From Streptomyces sp. NBC_01210 (GTDB lineage Bacteria; Actinomycetota; Actinomycetes; Streptomycetales; Streptomycetaceae), in contig NZ_CP108549.1 of the NCBI RefSeq assembly GCF_036010325.1, positions 5,952,001 through 6,016,000 on the forward strand: DNA of 64,000 bases, written 5' to 3'. This document shows, piece by piece, positions 24,839 through 33,307 of this stretch. Positions within the stretch are counted from its first letter, which is position 1. Every line of letters starts with the position of its first letter. The notes below the pieces were generated by a model. It was not told the origin of the DNA and did no database searches. It saw only the letters and a program-made list of their open reading frames with translations. A program made the position numbers and the translations under genes.

Positions 24839-25967
24839 CCTTCCCGACCGTCAACTCCGCCTGTCCTTCCAGCACTTCACCGACCCGCTCCACCTGCTGC
24901 TCCAGCTCGCGGTGCCGGGCGGTGCCCAGTGTGTCGCCGATCGGCTCCACCGTGACCGCGATCCGCCGCCCGGACCGCCGCTGGTGCCACACCCCGGCGA
25001 CAATCCCGTCGACGAGCACCACCGGGAAGTTCCCGGCCTGCCCGCCCGCCAGCGCCCGCTCGTACGCCGGGCCGGGGAAGAGCAGCTCGCGCGGTTGCGA
25101 GGCGATGGCGTACGCGTCGAAGTACGGCAGCAGCCGCACACCCCGCGGCGGCTCTTCCGGGAACTCGGTGTCGCCGGCCGTCACCCACGCCCGGCCGCCC
25201 TCGAACGCCACCTCCTCGATCCTCCCCTCGCCCGCCGACGCGGCGAACACCTCTGCGGCCCAGCCCTTGGGCGCGGCCAGCCACTTGGCGAAGTGCGCCG
25301 GGGTGGCGGGCCCGTACGCGTACAGATAGCGGTGTATGAGCTCCTCCGACGCGGCGGGACCGTCCATCGGCGTGACGTCGGGGCTGGTGTAGGTGGCCTT
25401 GCGTCCGCGGTTGGGCGCGAAGCGGAGCGCACCGCGGTGCGCGGCCGTGTGCATCGCCTGCCGCCAGCGTGGCCACTTGCCCTGGAAGGCTTCCATCACC
25501 GGGTCCGCGGCCCAGGACCCGGTGCGTTCGACGATCGCCTCGGTCAGCTCGTCGATCGTCAGCTCCGCGCCGGTGAGAGCGTCGCCGACGGCCGCGACGA
25601 CCTGCTCGGTCTGCTCCGCCGTCATCCGTACGGCGGCGGGCATCGGGCTCGCGCCGGCCGGGATCGCGGACAGTGCACCGGTCCACAGCGGCAGATCGGC
25701 CGCCGCCAGCAGATGGACGGTGCCGCGTGGCCCGTATGTCTTCACCAGGCTGCCGTCCGTCCACAGCGCCTCGCGCACGTCGGCCCGCGTCGCACCGCCC
25801 TCCAGCCGCAGCGCGACGGACAGTTCGGCGGCGGACAGCACCTGCGCGTGCGCGCCGAGCATCGCGGTGGCGATCTCGGCGGGGGAGGCCTTGGCCGGGG
25901 CGGTCAGCCCCTGTCGTGCGAGCCGGCGGGCGTTGGCCTGGGTCCATGTCACACGTCGCGTCGTCAT
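24816..25967 (-). CDS. winged-helix DNA-binding domain protein (HTH_42 family)
   Basis: The 383-residue protein belongs to the YcaQ/AlkX-like HTH_42 superfamily. It starts TRRVTWTQANARRLARQGL, then LGAHAQVLSAAELSVALR, VHLLAAADLPLW, and ends with a conserved FDAYAIASQPRELLFP-like segment and VWHQRRSGRRIAVTVEP. Characterised relatives unhook DNA interstrand crosslinks, while many actinobacterial members are uncharacterised. ATG 25967 was chosen at the start of similarity. A palindrome covers its promoter, suggesting autoregulation or stress control. Confidence 0.85.
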   Translation of the reverse strand: MTTRRVTWTQANARRLARQGLTAPAKASPAEIATAMLGAHAQVLSAAELSVALRLEGGATRADVREALWTDGSLVKTYGPRGTVHLLAAADLPLWTGALSAIPAGASPMPAAVRMTAEQTEQVVAAVGDALTGAELTIDELTEAIVERTGSWAADPVMEAFQGKWPRWRQAMHTAAHRGALRFAPNRGRKATYTSPDVTPMDGPAASEELIHRYLYAYGPATPAHFAKWLAAPKGWAAEVFAASAGEGRIEEVAFEGGRAWVTAGDTEFPEEPPRGVRLLPYFDAYAIASQPRELLFPGPAYERALAGGQAGNFPVVLVDGIVAGVWHQRRSGRRIAVTVEPIGDTLGTARHRELEQQVERVGEVLEGQAELTVGKVTVGPHA

Positions 25968-25984
25968 ACGGATGACTCTAGGGT

Positions 25985-26006
25985 TTATATAGGACAGTTT
26001 CTGTCC
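25985..26006 (-). promoter_or_regulatory. palindrome and -10 of the winged-helix gene
   Basis: GGACAGTTTCTGTCC (25992-26006) is a perfect 6-bp inverted repeat with a 3-nt centre. On the minus strand it runs straight into TATATA (a likely -10), about 20 nt before the ATG, so the mRNA leader is very short. This AT-rich patch stands out from its surroundings. Confidence 0.55.
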
Positions 26007-26353
26007 GCATTCGGCCAATCTCTGGGAAGGTCCCTGAGGCAGCCCCTGGGTCAGTCCATGGGCCAGGCGTCAGCTCCCCCACAGTGACGAACTCCCATGG
26101 GGCGGATTCTCGCCAATATGTCGAGGGAGCCCGCAGCCTGACGGGCCCTTGCCCTGGCGCGCCGTCAATGTCACGCCTGTGACCGGGGGTCCCTCGTGGG
26201 AGGGACGGCCCCCGAGTGTGCGCGTCGGTCCGGAACCAGCCACTTTCCCGGACCGCGCGACGGCCTCCCCGCCGTACGCCGGATTCGGAGCGTAGTTACG
26301 GCATGGCATGGCGCTCGGCGGACTAACGAAGGGTTATGGTGGAAACCCCCCCT
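26007..26353. other. intergenic region, possible small RNA before a terminator
   Basis: No convincing coding frame is present. The right part (about 26290-26353) leads directly into a Rho-independent terminator with a T-run on the plus strand, although no plus-strand gene precedes it within 1.4 kb. A short non-coding transcript is therefore possible. Its promoter was not identified. Confidence 0.3.
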
Positions 26354-26398
26354 CGGGCCGGTCCGTATCCCCCCCCCACGGACCGGCCCGTTTTATTT
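26354..26398 (+). terminator. Rho-independent terminator with T-run
   Basis: A 13-bp perfect stem (CGGGCCGGTCCGT and complement) with an 11-nt C-rich loop is followed by TTTTATTT. The T-run is on the plus strand. In the other direction the stem could also stop the aldo/keto reductase transcript ending at 26425. Confidence 0.8.
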
Positions 26399-26424
26399 CT
26401 CCGGCTGTTTCTCCGGGGGACGGC

Positions 26425-27462
26425 TCAGCTCCGCCCGGCCCAGATGTTGGTGCCCTCGGTGTCCACCGCGAAGCTGTCGATCTCCTTCAACTCCTCGTCG
26501 CTCAGGGCCGGTCCGGCCAGCGTCGCGACGTTCTCCTCGAGCTGCTTCACACTGGAGGCGCCGATCAGGGCGGAGGTCATCCGCTCGTCCCGCAGCACCC
26601 AGGCGATCGCCAGCTGGGCGAGGGACTGACCGCGCCTGACAGCGATGTCGTTCAGCCCGTTCAGCCGCCGTACGACCTCGTCGGAGAGCAGATTCGGGTC
26701 CAGGGACTTGCCCTGCGTGGCCCGCGAGCCCTCCGGGATGCCCTTGAGGTATTTGCCGGTGAGCAGCCCCTGTGCGAGCGGCACGAAGGAGATGCAGCCC
26801 ATGCCGGCGCTCTCCAGCGTGTCGAGCAGTCCGTCGGCCTCGATCCAGCGGTTGATCATCGAGTACGAGGGCTGGTGGATGAGAGCCGGTACACCCATCT
26901 CCTTCAGCAGCTGGGCCGCCTCCGCGGTCTGCTCCGCGTTGTACGACGACACACCCGCGTACAGGGCCTTGCCCTGCTGCACGGCGGAGGCCAGCGCACC
27001 CATCGTCTCCTCGAGCGGGGTGCCCGGGTCGAAGCGGTGGGAGTAGAAGATGTCGACGTAGTCCAGACCCATCCGGTTCAGGGACGCGTCGAGCGAGGAC
27101 AGCAGGTACTTCCGCGAACCCCACTCGCCGTAGGGTCCCGGGTGCATCCAATAGCCCGCCTTGGTCGAAATAACCATTTCATCACGGTATGGTGCGAAAT
27201 CCTCCGCAAAGATCTTGCCGAAGTTGAGCTCGGCCGACCCGGGCGGCGGCCCGTAGTTGTTCGCCAGGTCGAAGTGCGTCACACCCAGGTCGAAGGCGCG
27301 CCGCAGGATCGCGCGCTGTGAGTCGAGGGTGCGGTCGTCGCCGAAGTTGTGCCAGAGGCCGAGGGAGAGCGCGGGAAGCTTCAGCCCGGAGCGGCCGGTG
27401 CGCCGGTACTCCATCGACTCGTAGCGGTCCGCGGCTGCTCGGTAGGAGAAGGGATCAGTCAC
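26425..27462 (-). CDS. aldo/keto reductase, YghZ/GAPR-like
   Basis: The 345-residue protein is a TIM-barrel NADPH-dependent reductase. The catalytic tetrad can be seen: Asp and Tyr in THFDLANNYG, Lys in ISTKAGYW and His in FYSHRFDP. Length and the sequence MEYRRTGRSGLKLPALSLGLWHNFG match the L-glyceraldehyde 3-phosphate reductase (YghZ/AKR14) group, which detoxifies aldehydes. GTG 27462 has AAGGAGGG 6 nt upstream. It is divergent from the isoprenyl transferase gene. Confidence 0.92.
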   Translation of the reverse strand: MTDPFSYRAAADRYESMEYRRTGRSGLKLPALSLGLWHNFGDDRTLDSQRAILRRAFDLGVTHFDLANNYGPPPGSAELNFGKIFAEDFAPYRDEMVISTKAGYWMHPGPYGEWGSRKYLLSSLDASLNRMGLDYVDIFYSHRFDPGTPLEETMGALASAVQQGKALYAGVSSYNAEQTAEAAQLLKEMGVPALIHQPSYSMINRWIEADGLLDTLESAGMGCISFVPLAQGLLTGKYLKGIPEGSRATQGKSLDPNLLSDEVVRRLNGLNDIAVRRGQSLAQLAIAWVLRDERMTSALIGASSVKQLEENVATLAGPALSDEELKEIDSFAVDTEGTNIWAGRS

Positions 27463-27567
27463 GCATCCCTCCTTATCACGGACTTGTGACAAGCCGGGTT
27501 GGGCCGCTGTACCCAGCGCGCAGTAGTGTGGCGCCCTCGGGGACTGCCGCATGGAGGGGTTGGAAAA

Positions 27568-28329
27568 GTGAACCTGCGCGACCTGGTGTACGGGCTCTAC
27601 GCGCGCCGGGTGGAAGGCCGCCTCGACCACGCCCAGGTGCCCAAGCACATCGGAGTCATCCTCGACGGCAACCGTCGCTGGGCCAAGGCATCCGGTGGCA
27701 CGGCCGAGCAGGGGCACAAGGCAGGCGCCAGCAAGATCCAGGAACTGCTGGGCTGGTGTGCCGAGACCGATGTCGAGGTCGTCACCCTGTGGCTGCTGTC
27801 CACGGACAACCTGGACCGCCCCGAGAACGAGCTGATCCCGCTCCTCGGCATCATCGAGAACGCGGTCCGCGACCTCGCGGCGGACGGCCGCTGGCGCGTG
27901 CACCACGTCGGCACGCTGGATCTGCTGCCCGCCCGTACCCAGTCCGTACTGAAGGAAGCCGAGCAGTCCACGGTCGGCATCGACGGGATACTCGTGAACG
28001 TCGCCGTGGGTTACGGCGGCCGCCAGGAGATCGCCGACGCCGTCCGCTCCCTCCTTCTGGAGCACGCCGACAAGGGCACGAGCTTCGAGGAGCTCGCCGA
28101 GATCGTCGATGTCGAGCACATCTCGGAGCATCTCTACACGCGCGGCCAGCCCGACCCCGACCTGGTCATCCGTACCAGCGGCGAGCAGCGGCTGTCCGGA
28201 TTCATGCTCTGGCAGAGCGCCCATTCGGAGTACTACTTCTGTGAAGTCTTCTGGCCGGCCTTCCGCAAGGTCGACTTCCTGCGTGCGCTGCGCGACTACG
28301 CCGCGCGCCACCGCCGCTACGGCAGCTGA
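27568..28329 (+). CDS. uppS: isoprenyl transferase (cis-prenyltransferase)
   Basis: The 253-residue enzyme has the cis-prenyltransferase motifs ILDGNRRWA (catalytic Asp), a GH-x-x-G loop, WLLSTDNLDRP, and the C-terminal DLVIRTSGEQRLSGFMLWQSAHSEYYF block. It makes a long-chain (Z)-polyprenyl diphosphate, the carrier lipid for cell wall synthesis. Streptomyces usually has two such genes, so this may be the short- or medium-chain paralogue. GTG 27568 was chosen with GGAGGGG 10 nt upstream. Confidence 0.92.
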   Translation: MNLRDLVYGLYARRVEGRLDHAQVPKHIGVILDGNRRWAKASGGTAEQGHKAGASKIQELLGWCAETDVEVVTLWLLSTDNLDRPENELIPLLGIIENAVRDLAADGRWRVHHVGTLDLLPARTQSVLKEAEQSTVGIDGILVNVAVGYGGRQEIADAVRSLLLEHADKGTSFEELAEIVDVEHISEHLYTRGQPDPDLVIRTSGEQRLSGFMLWQSAHSEYYFCEVFWPAFRKVDFLRALRDYAARHRRYGS

Positions 28330-28661
28330 GGCCCCGTTGGGTCCCCTGTAGCGCGGAACACCCTCTGTTCATCCACGCGTCGTCATATGCCATGGCATGG
28401 CTGCGCATGTTCGAGGGAATACCCCTTCCAGGTCGACGTCCGATCCACGAACGTCGTATCTCAGTGAGCGGCCGAGACCGCTCGCCCGGGAGGCCCTTTG
28501 CACACGAAGGACCGCACTCCTAGTGCGGACACCGCGGAGGGCCGGAGTTCGGCCCGCGCATCGTGGCCGAGTCCGGCCCGTCCCCTGCCTTCGGCGGGGG
28601 AGACCCCATGGCCCGCGACGCCGTCGCACTGCCGACCTCATTCGAGGGGGTACGTCCTTCC
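28330..28661. other. 332-nt intergenic leader with small hairpins
   Basis: No gene is seen. Two inverted repeats lie in it: GAGCGG/CCGCTC (28466-28483) and CCGCACT/AGTGCGG with a 3-nt loop (28512-28528). They may shape the leader of the PhoH-like mRNA. No known riboswitch was recognised. Confidence 0.4.
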
Positions 28662-29984
28662 GTGGTGAACAGCACAAAGCGCCGCATGCCCGACAGGCGC
28701 ACCTATGTTCTCGACACCAGCGTCCTGCTGGCCGATCCGAACGCCCTGACCCGTTTCGACGAGCACGAAGTCGTGCTCCCGATCGTGGTGATCACGGAGC
28801 TGGAGGCAAAGAGGCACCATCCGGAGCTCGGTTACTTCGCCCGCCAGGCGCTGCGCCTTCTGGACGATTTCCGTATCCGGTACGGCCGCCTCGACGCCCC
28901 CATCCCGATGGGCGACCTCGGCGGCACGCTCCGTGTCGAGCTCAACCACTCCGATCCCGGCGTCCTTCCGGCCGGCTTCCGATTGGGGGACAACGACTCA
29001 CGGATTCTGGCGGTAGCGCGCAATCTCCAGGCCGAGGGGTACGACGTCACGGTCGTATCCAAGGATCTGCCTCTCCGTATCAAGGCCTCGTCCGTCGGTT
29101 TGCTGGCGGAGGAGTACCGGGCGGAGCTGGCCATCACCGACTCCGGCTGGACCGGAATGGCCGAACTGCCCCTTTCCGCCGAACAGGTGGATCTGCTGTA
29201 CGGCGAGGAGACGCTGTACGTCCCCGAAGCGGCGGAACTGCCCGTCCACACCGGCCTCGTTCTGCAGTCCGAGCGAGGCAAGGCGCTGGGCCGGATCTCG
29301 GCCGAGGGCAATGTGAAGCTGGTGCGCGGCGACCGGGAGGCCTTCGGTATCCACGGCCGCAGCGCCGAGCAGCGCATCGCTCTCGATCTGCTCCTCGACC
29401 CGGACGTCGGCATCGTCTCGCTGGGCGGCCGGGCCGGCACCGGCAAGTCGGCGCTCGCACTCTGCGCGGGCCTCGAGGCGGTCCTGGAGCGCCGGCAGCA
29501 CCAGAAGGTAATGGTCTTCAGGCCGCTGTACGCGGTCGGTGGGCAGGAGCTCGGCTATCTGCCGGGCACCGAGGCCGAGAAGATGAGCCCCTGGGCCCAG
29601 GCGGTCTTCGACACGCTCTCGGCCGTGGCGGGCCGTGAAGTGATCGAGGAGGTGCTCGGACGCGGCATGCTCGAGGTCCTGCCGCTCACCCATATCCGAG
29701 GCCGATCGCTGCACGACGCGTTCGTCATCGTCGACGAGGCCCAGTCCCTGGAGCGGAACGTCCTGTTGACCGTTCTGTCCCGTATCGGGGCTAATTCCCG
29801 GGTCGTTCTGACCCATGACGTGGCACAGCGGGACAATCTGCGCGTCGGCCGGTACGACGGAGTCGTTGCCGTGGTCGAGAAGTTGAAGGGCCATCCGCTC
29901 TTCGCGCATGTCACCCTCACTCGCTCCGAGCGTTCACAGATCGCCGCGCTCGTGACCGAAATGCTGGAGGAAGGCCAGATCTAA
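28662..29984 (+). CDS. PhoH-like protein with PIN domain
   Basis: The roughly 440-residue protein joins an N-terminal PIN nuclease domain ([16 protein letters not shown], acidic residues at the expected places) to a PhoH ATPase domain with Walker [10 protein letters not shown] and Walker [11 protein letters not shown]. PhoH2-type proteins are RNA helicases with RNase activity. The start is uncertain: paired GTG codons at 28662/28665 agree with the N-terminus remembered for relatives, while ATG 28608 with its own ribosome site would add 18 residues. A terminator follows the stop. Confidence 0.9.
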   Translation: MVNSTKRRMPDRRTYVLDTSVLLADPNALTRFDEHEVVLPIVVITELEAKRHHPELGYFARQALRLLDDFRIRYGRLDAPIPMGDLGGTLRVELNHSDPGVLPAGFRLGDNDSRILAVARNLQAEGYDVTVVSKDLPLRIKASSVGLLAEEYRAELAITDSGWTGMAELPLSAEQVDLLYGEETLYVPEAAELPVHTGLVLQSERGKALGRISAEGNVKLVRGDREAFGIHGRSAEQRIALDLLLDPDVGIVSLGGRAGTGKSALALCAGLEAVLERRQHQKVMVFRPLYAVGGQELGYLPGTEAEKMSPWAQAVFDTLSAVAGREVIEEVLGRGMLEVLPLTHIRGRSLHDAFVIVDEAQSLERNVLLTVLSRIGANSRVVLTHDVAQRDNLRVGRYDGVVAVVEKLKGHPLFAHVTLTRSERSQIAALVTEMLEEGQI

Positions 29985-30001
29985 TACGGAATAAGGCAGT
30001 T

Positions 30002-30043
30002 GGCGCCGCCCGGTAGAGCGCAAGAGCGTAGCCGGGCGGCGCC
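30002..30043 (+). terminator. hairpin terminator after PhoH-like gene
   Basis: GGCGCCGCCCGG (30002-30013) pairs perfectly with CCGGGCGGCGCC (30032-30043) across an 18-nt loop, 18 nt after the stop codon. Confidence 0.8.
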
Positions 30044-30085
30044 GTGCTGTCCGCCGGTTTCCGTAAAACACCTGGCGCAAACGGG

Positions 30086-30101
30086 GTGTGAGCTTTCACA
30101 C
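30086..30101. promoter_or_regulatory. inverted repeat upstream of lytic transglycosylase
   Basis: GTGTGA-GCTT-TCACAC is a perfect 6-bp inverted repeat, 275 nt before the transglycosylase start. It recalls a Crp site, but the centre is 4 nt rather than 6. The rest of the 390-nt gap (30044-30375) holds no gene that I can support. It is probably the promoter and a long untranslated leader. Confidence 0.4.
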
Positions 30102-30375
30102 GTAACGAAGAATTGCCTTGCGGCGTCGGCTTCCGGCAGAGTCTTGCTTCCGTCAGGCCCCGCATACGGCACATCCGCACCTCCAGAGGTGCACAGCACC
30201 ACACAACTCAAGACTTGCCGTCGTATGCCGCCCGCGAGCATCATGCGGCACTCCCGTCAAGGGGGTTGCCCACCGGGCCCGCGCCTCCCGTGACCCAAGC
30301 AGTAGGGAGGCCAGCGTCAGGGGCACGATTGCGCTCGCGAGGTCACCCATGCGGGCGTTGCTGGAAGGAAACCGT

Positions 30376-31068
30376 GTGAGCCGGATCTCGGTCCGGGGGT
30401 TCGCAGTGGCATCAGCTACTGCGGTCACCACCGTTGGCGCCGTCGTGGGCGTTGCCTCGGGCAACACCCTGCCCTCGAACGACAACCTTGAGGCGTCCGC
30501 CGCCGACACGACGCTCCTCGCAGACATCCCCATGGGCCAGCAGGCTCAGGTTCAGGCCTCGTCCCTGACGCAGCAGGCCGACGCGCAGGCCGCTGCCGCA
30601 GACGCGGCCGCGAAGAAGTCCGCCGAGGAAGCGGCCCGTATCTCGGCTGCCAAGACCGCCGAGGCGAAGAAGGAAGCCGCCGAGGAGAAGGCCGAGCGCG
30701 ATCGCGAGGCCAAGGAAGCACGCGCCAACCGTGACTCGGTGCGGGACGCTTCCACCTTCTCCGCGAAGAGCTCCTATTCCGTCGCCGAGGTCCAGGCGAT
30801 CGCACGGCAGATGATCCCTGCCGACCAGTTCCAGTGCTTCAGCAACATCGTGGACCACGAGTCCAGCTGGAACTACCAGGCGCAGAACGCCTCCTCCGGT
30901 GCCTACGGTCTCGTCCAGGCGCTGCCGGGCTCGAAGATGTCGTCGGCCGGCGCCGACTGGCAGACCAACCCGGCGACCCAGATCAAGTGGGGCCTGAACT
31001 ACATGAACAGCCGCTACGACAGCCCCTGTGGCGCGTGGTCGTTCTGGCAGGCCAACAGCTGGTACTAG
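30376..31068 (+). CDS. secreted lytic transglycosylase (SLT domain)
   Basis: The 230-residue protein has a signal peptide (about 1-30), an Ala/Glu/Lys-rich coiled coil (about 65-125) and a C-terminal SLT domain (about 140-230) of the short streptomycete type. This holds IVDHESSWNYQAQNASSGAYGLVQALPG, in which the Glu of HESSW is catalytic, and ends in WQANSWY. It cleaves peptidoglycan and may act in growth or spore germination together with Rpf-like proteins. GTG 30376 has GGAAGGAAA upstream. Confidence 0.88.
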   Translation: MSRISVRGFAVASATAVTTVGAVVGVASGNTLPSNDNLEASAADTTLLADIPMGQQAQVQASSLTQQADAQAAAADAAAKKSAEEAARISAAKTAEAKKEAAEEKAERDREAKEARANRDSVRDASTFSAKSSYSVAEVQAIARQMIPADQFQCFSNIVDHESSWNYQAQNASSGAYGLVQALPGSKMSSAGADWQTNPATQIKWGLNYMNSRYDSPCGAWSFWQANSWY

Positions 31069-31091
31069 GATCTGCCGGCGCTCAACTTTTC

Positions 31092-31124
31092 GGAGCCCCC
31101 CACCGTCCTACGGTGGGGGGCTCC
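31092..31124 (+). terminator. hairpin terminator after transglycosylase
   Basis: GGAGCCCCCCACCG pairs perfectly with CGGTGGGGGGCTCC around a 5-nt loop. Confidence 0.88.
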
Positions 31125-31186
31125 GTGCGTGTACGGTCGGTCGGAAAGGGCTCCCGGGGGGAGTGGTGGGGGGAAGAGGGAAGATC

Positions 31187-32533
31187 ATGTCGAGACTGCC
31201 AGGATGGCTCGCCGGCCTGGGCGCCGGGCTGACCCGGATAAGCGAGCGCCTGGACGAGCAACGCAGCGAGGACGCGGACGACGATGTGCCGGTCGTCCTT
31301 GGGCCCACTCCGGACAGCGTCCCGCCGCCGCCCGCCTACGCCCCCACCGTCGCGGCCAGGCCCGACCCGGTCGCCGCGATTCCCTGGGGCATGCGCGTCG
31401 CGGCCGAGGCCGGCTGGCGGCTGCTCGTACTGGCAGGCACGCTCTGGGTGTTGATGCGCATCATCAGCGCGGTACAGCTGGTGGTCCTCGCCTTCGTGGC
31501 CGCGCTGCTCGTCACCGCGATGCTCCAGCCCACCGTGGCCCGGCTGAAGAAGCTGGGCCTGCCGCGCGGGCTCGCCACCGCAGTCACCGCGATCGCGGGC
31601 TTCATCATCATGGGCCTGGTCGGCTGGTTCGTGGTCTGGCAGGTGATGGACAACCTCGACAACCTCTCCGACCGGGTCAGGGACGGAATCGAGGAACTCA
31701 AGCGCTGGCTGCTCGACAGCCCGTTCCATGTCACCGAGCAGCAGATCAGCGACGTCGCCAAGAACCTCAGCGACACCATCGGCACCAACACCCAGGAGAT
31801 CACCTCCGCGGGCCTGCAGGGTGTGACGGTGATGGTCGAGATACTGACCGGCATCCTGCTGGCGATGTTCTCGACGCTCTTCCTGCTGTACGACGGCAAG
31901 CGCATCTGGCACTGGGTGCTCAAACTGGTCCCGGCGCAGGCGCGTGAGGGAGTCGCCGGAGCAGGGCCGCGCGCCTGGCGCACGTTGACCGCGTATGTCC
32001 GCGGCACGGTGATCGTGGCGCTGATCGACGCGATCTTCATCGGCCTCGGCATCTACTTCCTCGATGTCCCGATGGCCGTACCGCTGGCCGTCTTCATCTT
32101 CCTGTTCGCCTTCATCCCGCTCGTCGGCGCGGTCGTCTCCGGCGCGCTCGCGGTGGTCGTCGCACTGGTCACCCAGGGCGTGTTCACCGCGCTGATGGTG
32201 CTGATCGTCGTCCTCGCCGTACAGCAGCTCGAGGGCCATGTGCTGCAGCCCTTCATCCTGGGCCGCGCGGTCCGTGTGCACCCGCTCGCCGTCGTCCTCG
32301 CGGTCGCGGCCGGTGGACTGACCGCCGGGATCGGCGGCGCCGTGGTGGCGGTGCCGCTGGTGGCGGTGACCAATACGGTCGTCGGCTATCTGCGCGCGTA
32401 CGGCAGGGAGCAGGCTCTGCGGGACTCACCGCCCCCGCCGCACGGCGCTGTGGCGGTCGAGGCCGCGCCGACGCCGTCCCCCGGCCTGACCCCGGCGCCG
32501 GCGTCCGCCGGTGTCGGAGAGGCACAGGAGTGA
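31187..32533 (+). CDS. AI-2E family transporter
   Basis: The 448-residue membrane protein has a disordered N-terminus (1-65), about eight helices and the AI-2E/TqsA-like signature toward the C-terminus (FAFIPLVGAVVSGALAVVVAL and VQQLEGHVLQPFILGRAVRVHP). Substrates of the family include autoinducer-2 and ions; the true one here is unknown. The ATG at 31187 follows AGAGGGAAG. The next gene overlaps by 4 nt (GTGA). Confidence 0.9.
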   Translation: MSRLPGWLAGLGAGLTRISERLDEQRSEDADDDVPVVLGPTPDSVPPPPAYAPTVAARPDPVAAIPWGMRVAAEAGWRLLVLAGTLWVLMRIISAVQLVVLAFVAALLVTAMLQPTVARLKKLGLPRGLATAVTAIAGFIIMGLVGWFVVWQVMDNLDNLSDRVRDGIEELKRWLLDSPFHVTEQQISDVAKNLSDTIGTNTQEITSAGLQGVTVMVEILTGILLAMFSTLFLLYDGKRIWHWVLKLVPAQAREGVAGAGPRAWRTLTAYVRGTVIVALIDAIFIGLGIYFLDVPMAVPLAVFIFLFAFIPLVGAVVSGALAVVVALVTQGVFTALMVLIVVLAVQQLEGHVLQPFILGRAVRVHPLAVVLAVAAGGLTAGIGGAVVAVPLVAVTNTVVGYLRAYGREQALRDSPPPPHGAVAVEAAPTPSPGLTPAPASAGVGEAQE

Positions 32534-33285
32534 TATCCGAGCCGGAACTGGTGGGGGAGGACGAGCCGTTCGGCGAGTCCGAGCTTGCCGGGCCGCGGAC
32601 GGGTGAGGCGGACGCGGCCGGGGCCGAGACGGTCGCGGCCGACGACGGTGTATCCGCCCGTCGGCCCCGCCCGGCCTGGGTGTCGGCGGTCGGAGGTGTA
32701 CTGGCCGCGTCCGTGGTGTGGGCGGGCGGCCTGTATGTGTACGAGAGGCAGGACCCGGACGTCGGCGGCTACCGGGCGAGCCGCGACCCCTGCTCCGAAA
32801 CCGGGCTGAAGGCGCTGTCCACCGTGCTCGGCAAGGTGCAGTCCCGGATGCAGACGGCGCGCGAGCACCCGACCCTCGACCTGGCGTCCTGCTGGGCCAC
32901 TGTGGAGTCGCCCACGGCGTCGCCGAAGGACGGGGGCCTCGAGGAATCGCCTCCGAGCGTCTACGTCACCTACACGCTGCACAAGAGGACCGACCCGGGG
33001 CCGGAGTTCAAGGCGGCTACTGCCGCGCAGATGCTCTTCGGGAACACCGAGGTCACCATGGAACAGGTCGACGGGCTCGGCGAGCGTGCCTACTTCGTCC
33101 TGGAGGACGGCAGCGACGAAGCACCGACCCTCCATGTGCTGGACGGCCAGGCCGTGCTGACGCTCTCCGTCTCGCCCGGCGGGCCGAACGGTCCGGGCGG
33201 TAAGAGCGCTCCGGCCGATCTCTCGGGCATCAGGCCCTTCATGATCGAGGACATGCGGACGCTGATGGCCACATTGCAGAGCTGA
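32530..33285 (+). CDS. membrane-anchored protein, unknown function
   Basis: The 251-residue product has an acidic N-terminus (1-45), a single membrane helix (about 50-70) and an extracellular domain containing two Cys. It shares no motif I recognise; the pattern YVTYTLHKRTDPGP and GLGERAYFVLEDG is common in streptomycete lipoprotein-like surface proteins. GTG 32530 overlaps the stop of the transporter gene, so the two are coupled. A decayed PQQ-repeat gene lies directly downstream. Confidence 0.78.
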   Translation: MISEPELVGEDEPFGESELAGPRTGEADAAGAETVAADDGVSARRPRPAWVSAVGGVLAASVVWAGGLYVYERQDPDVGGYRASRDPCSETGLKALSTVLGKVQSRMQTAREHPTLDLASCWATVESPTASPKDGGLEESPPSVYVTYTLHKRTDPGPEFKAATAAQMLFGNTEVTMEQVDGLGERAYFVLEDGSDEAPTLHVLDGQAVLTLSVSPGGPNGPGGKSAPADLSGIRPFMIEDMRTLMATLQS

Positions 33286-33307
33286 ACTCTTGCGGACGAC
33301 TCGATGA

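Noticed and set aside
30086..30101. Crp binding site
   Set aside because: The half-sites TGTGA/TCACA are present, but the centre is 4 nt instead of 6, so it is listed only as an inverted repeat.
30044..30375. Possible c-di-AMP (ydaO-type) riboswitch before the transglycosylase gene
   Set aside because: The gene type and long leader suggested it, but the conserved ydaO core sequences could not be found by eye.
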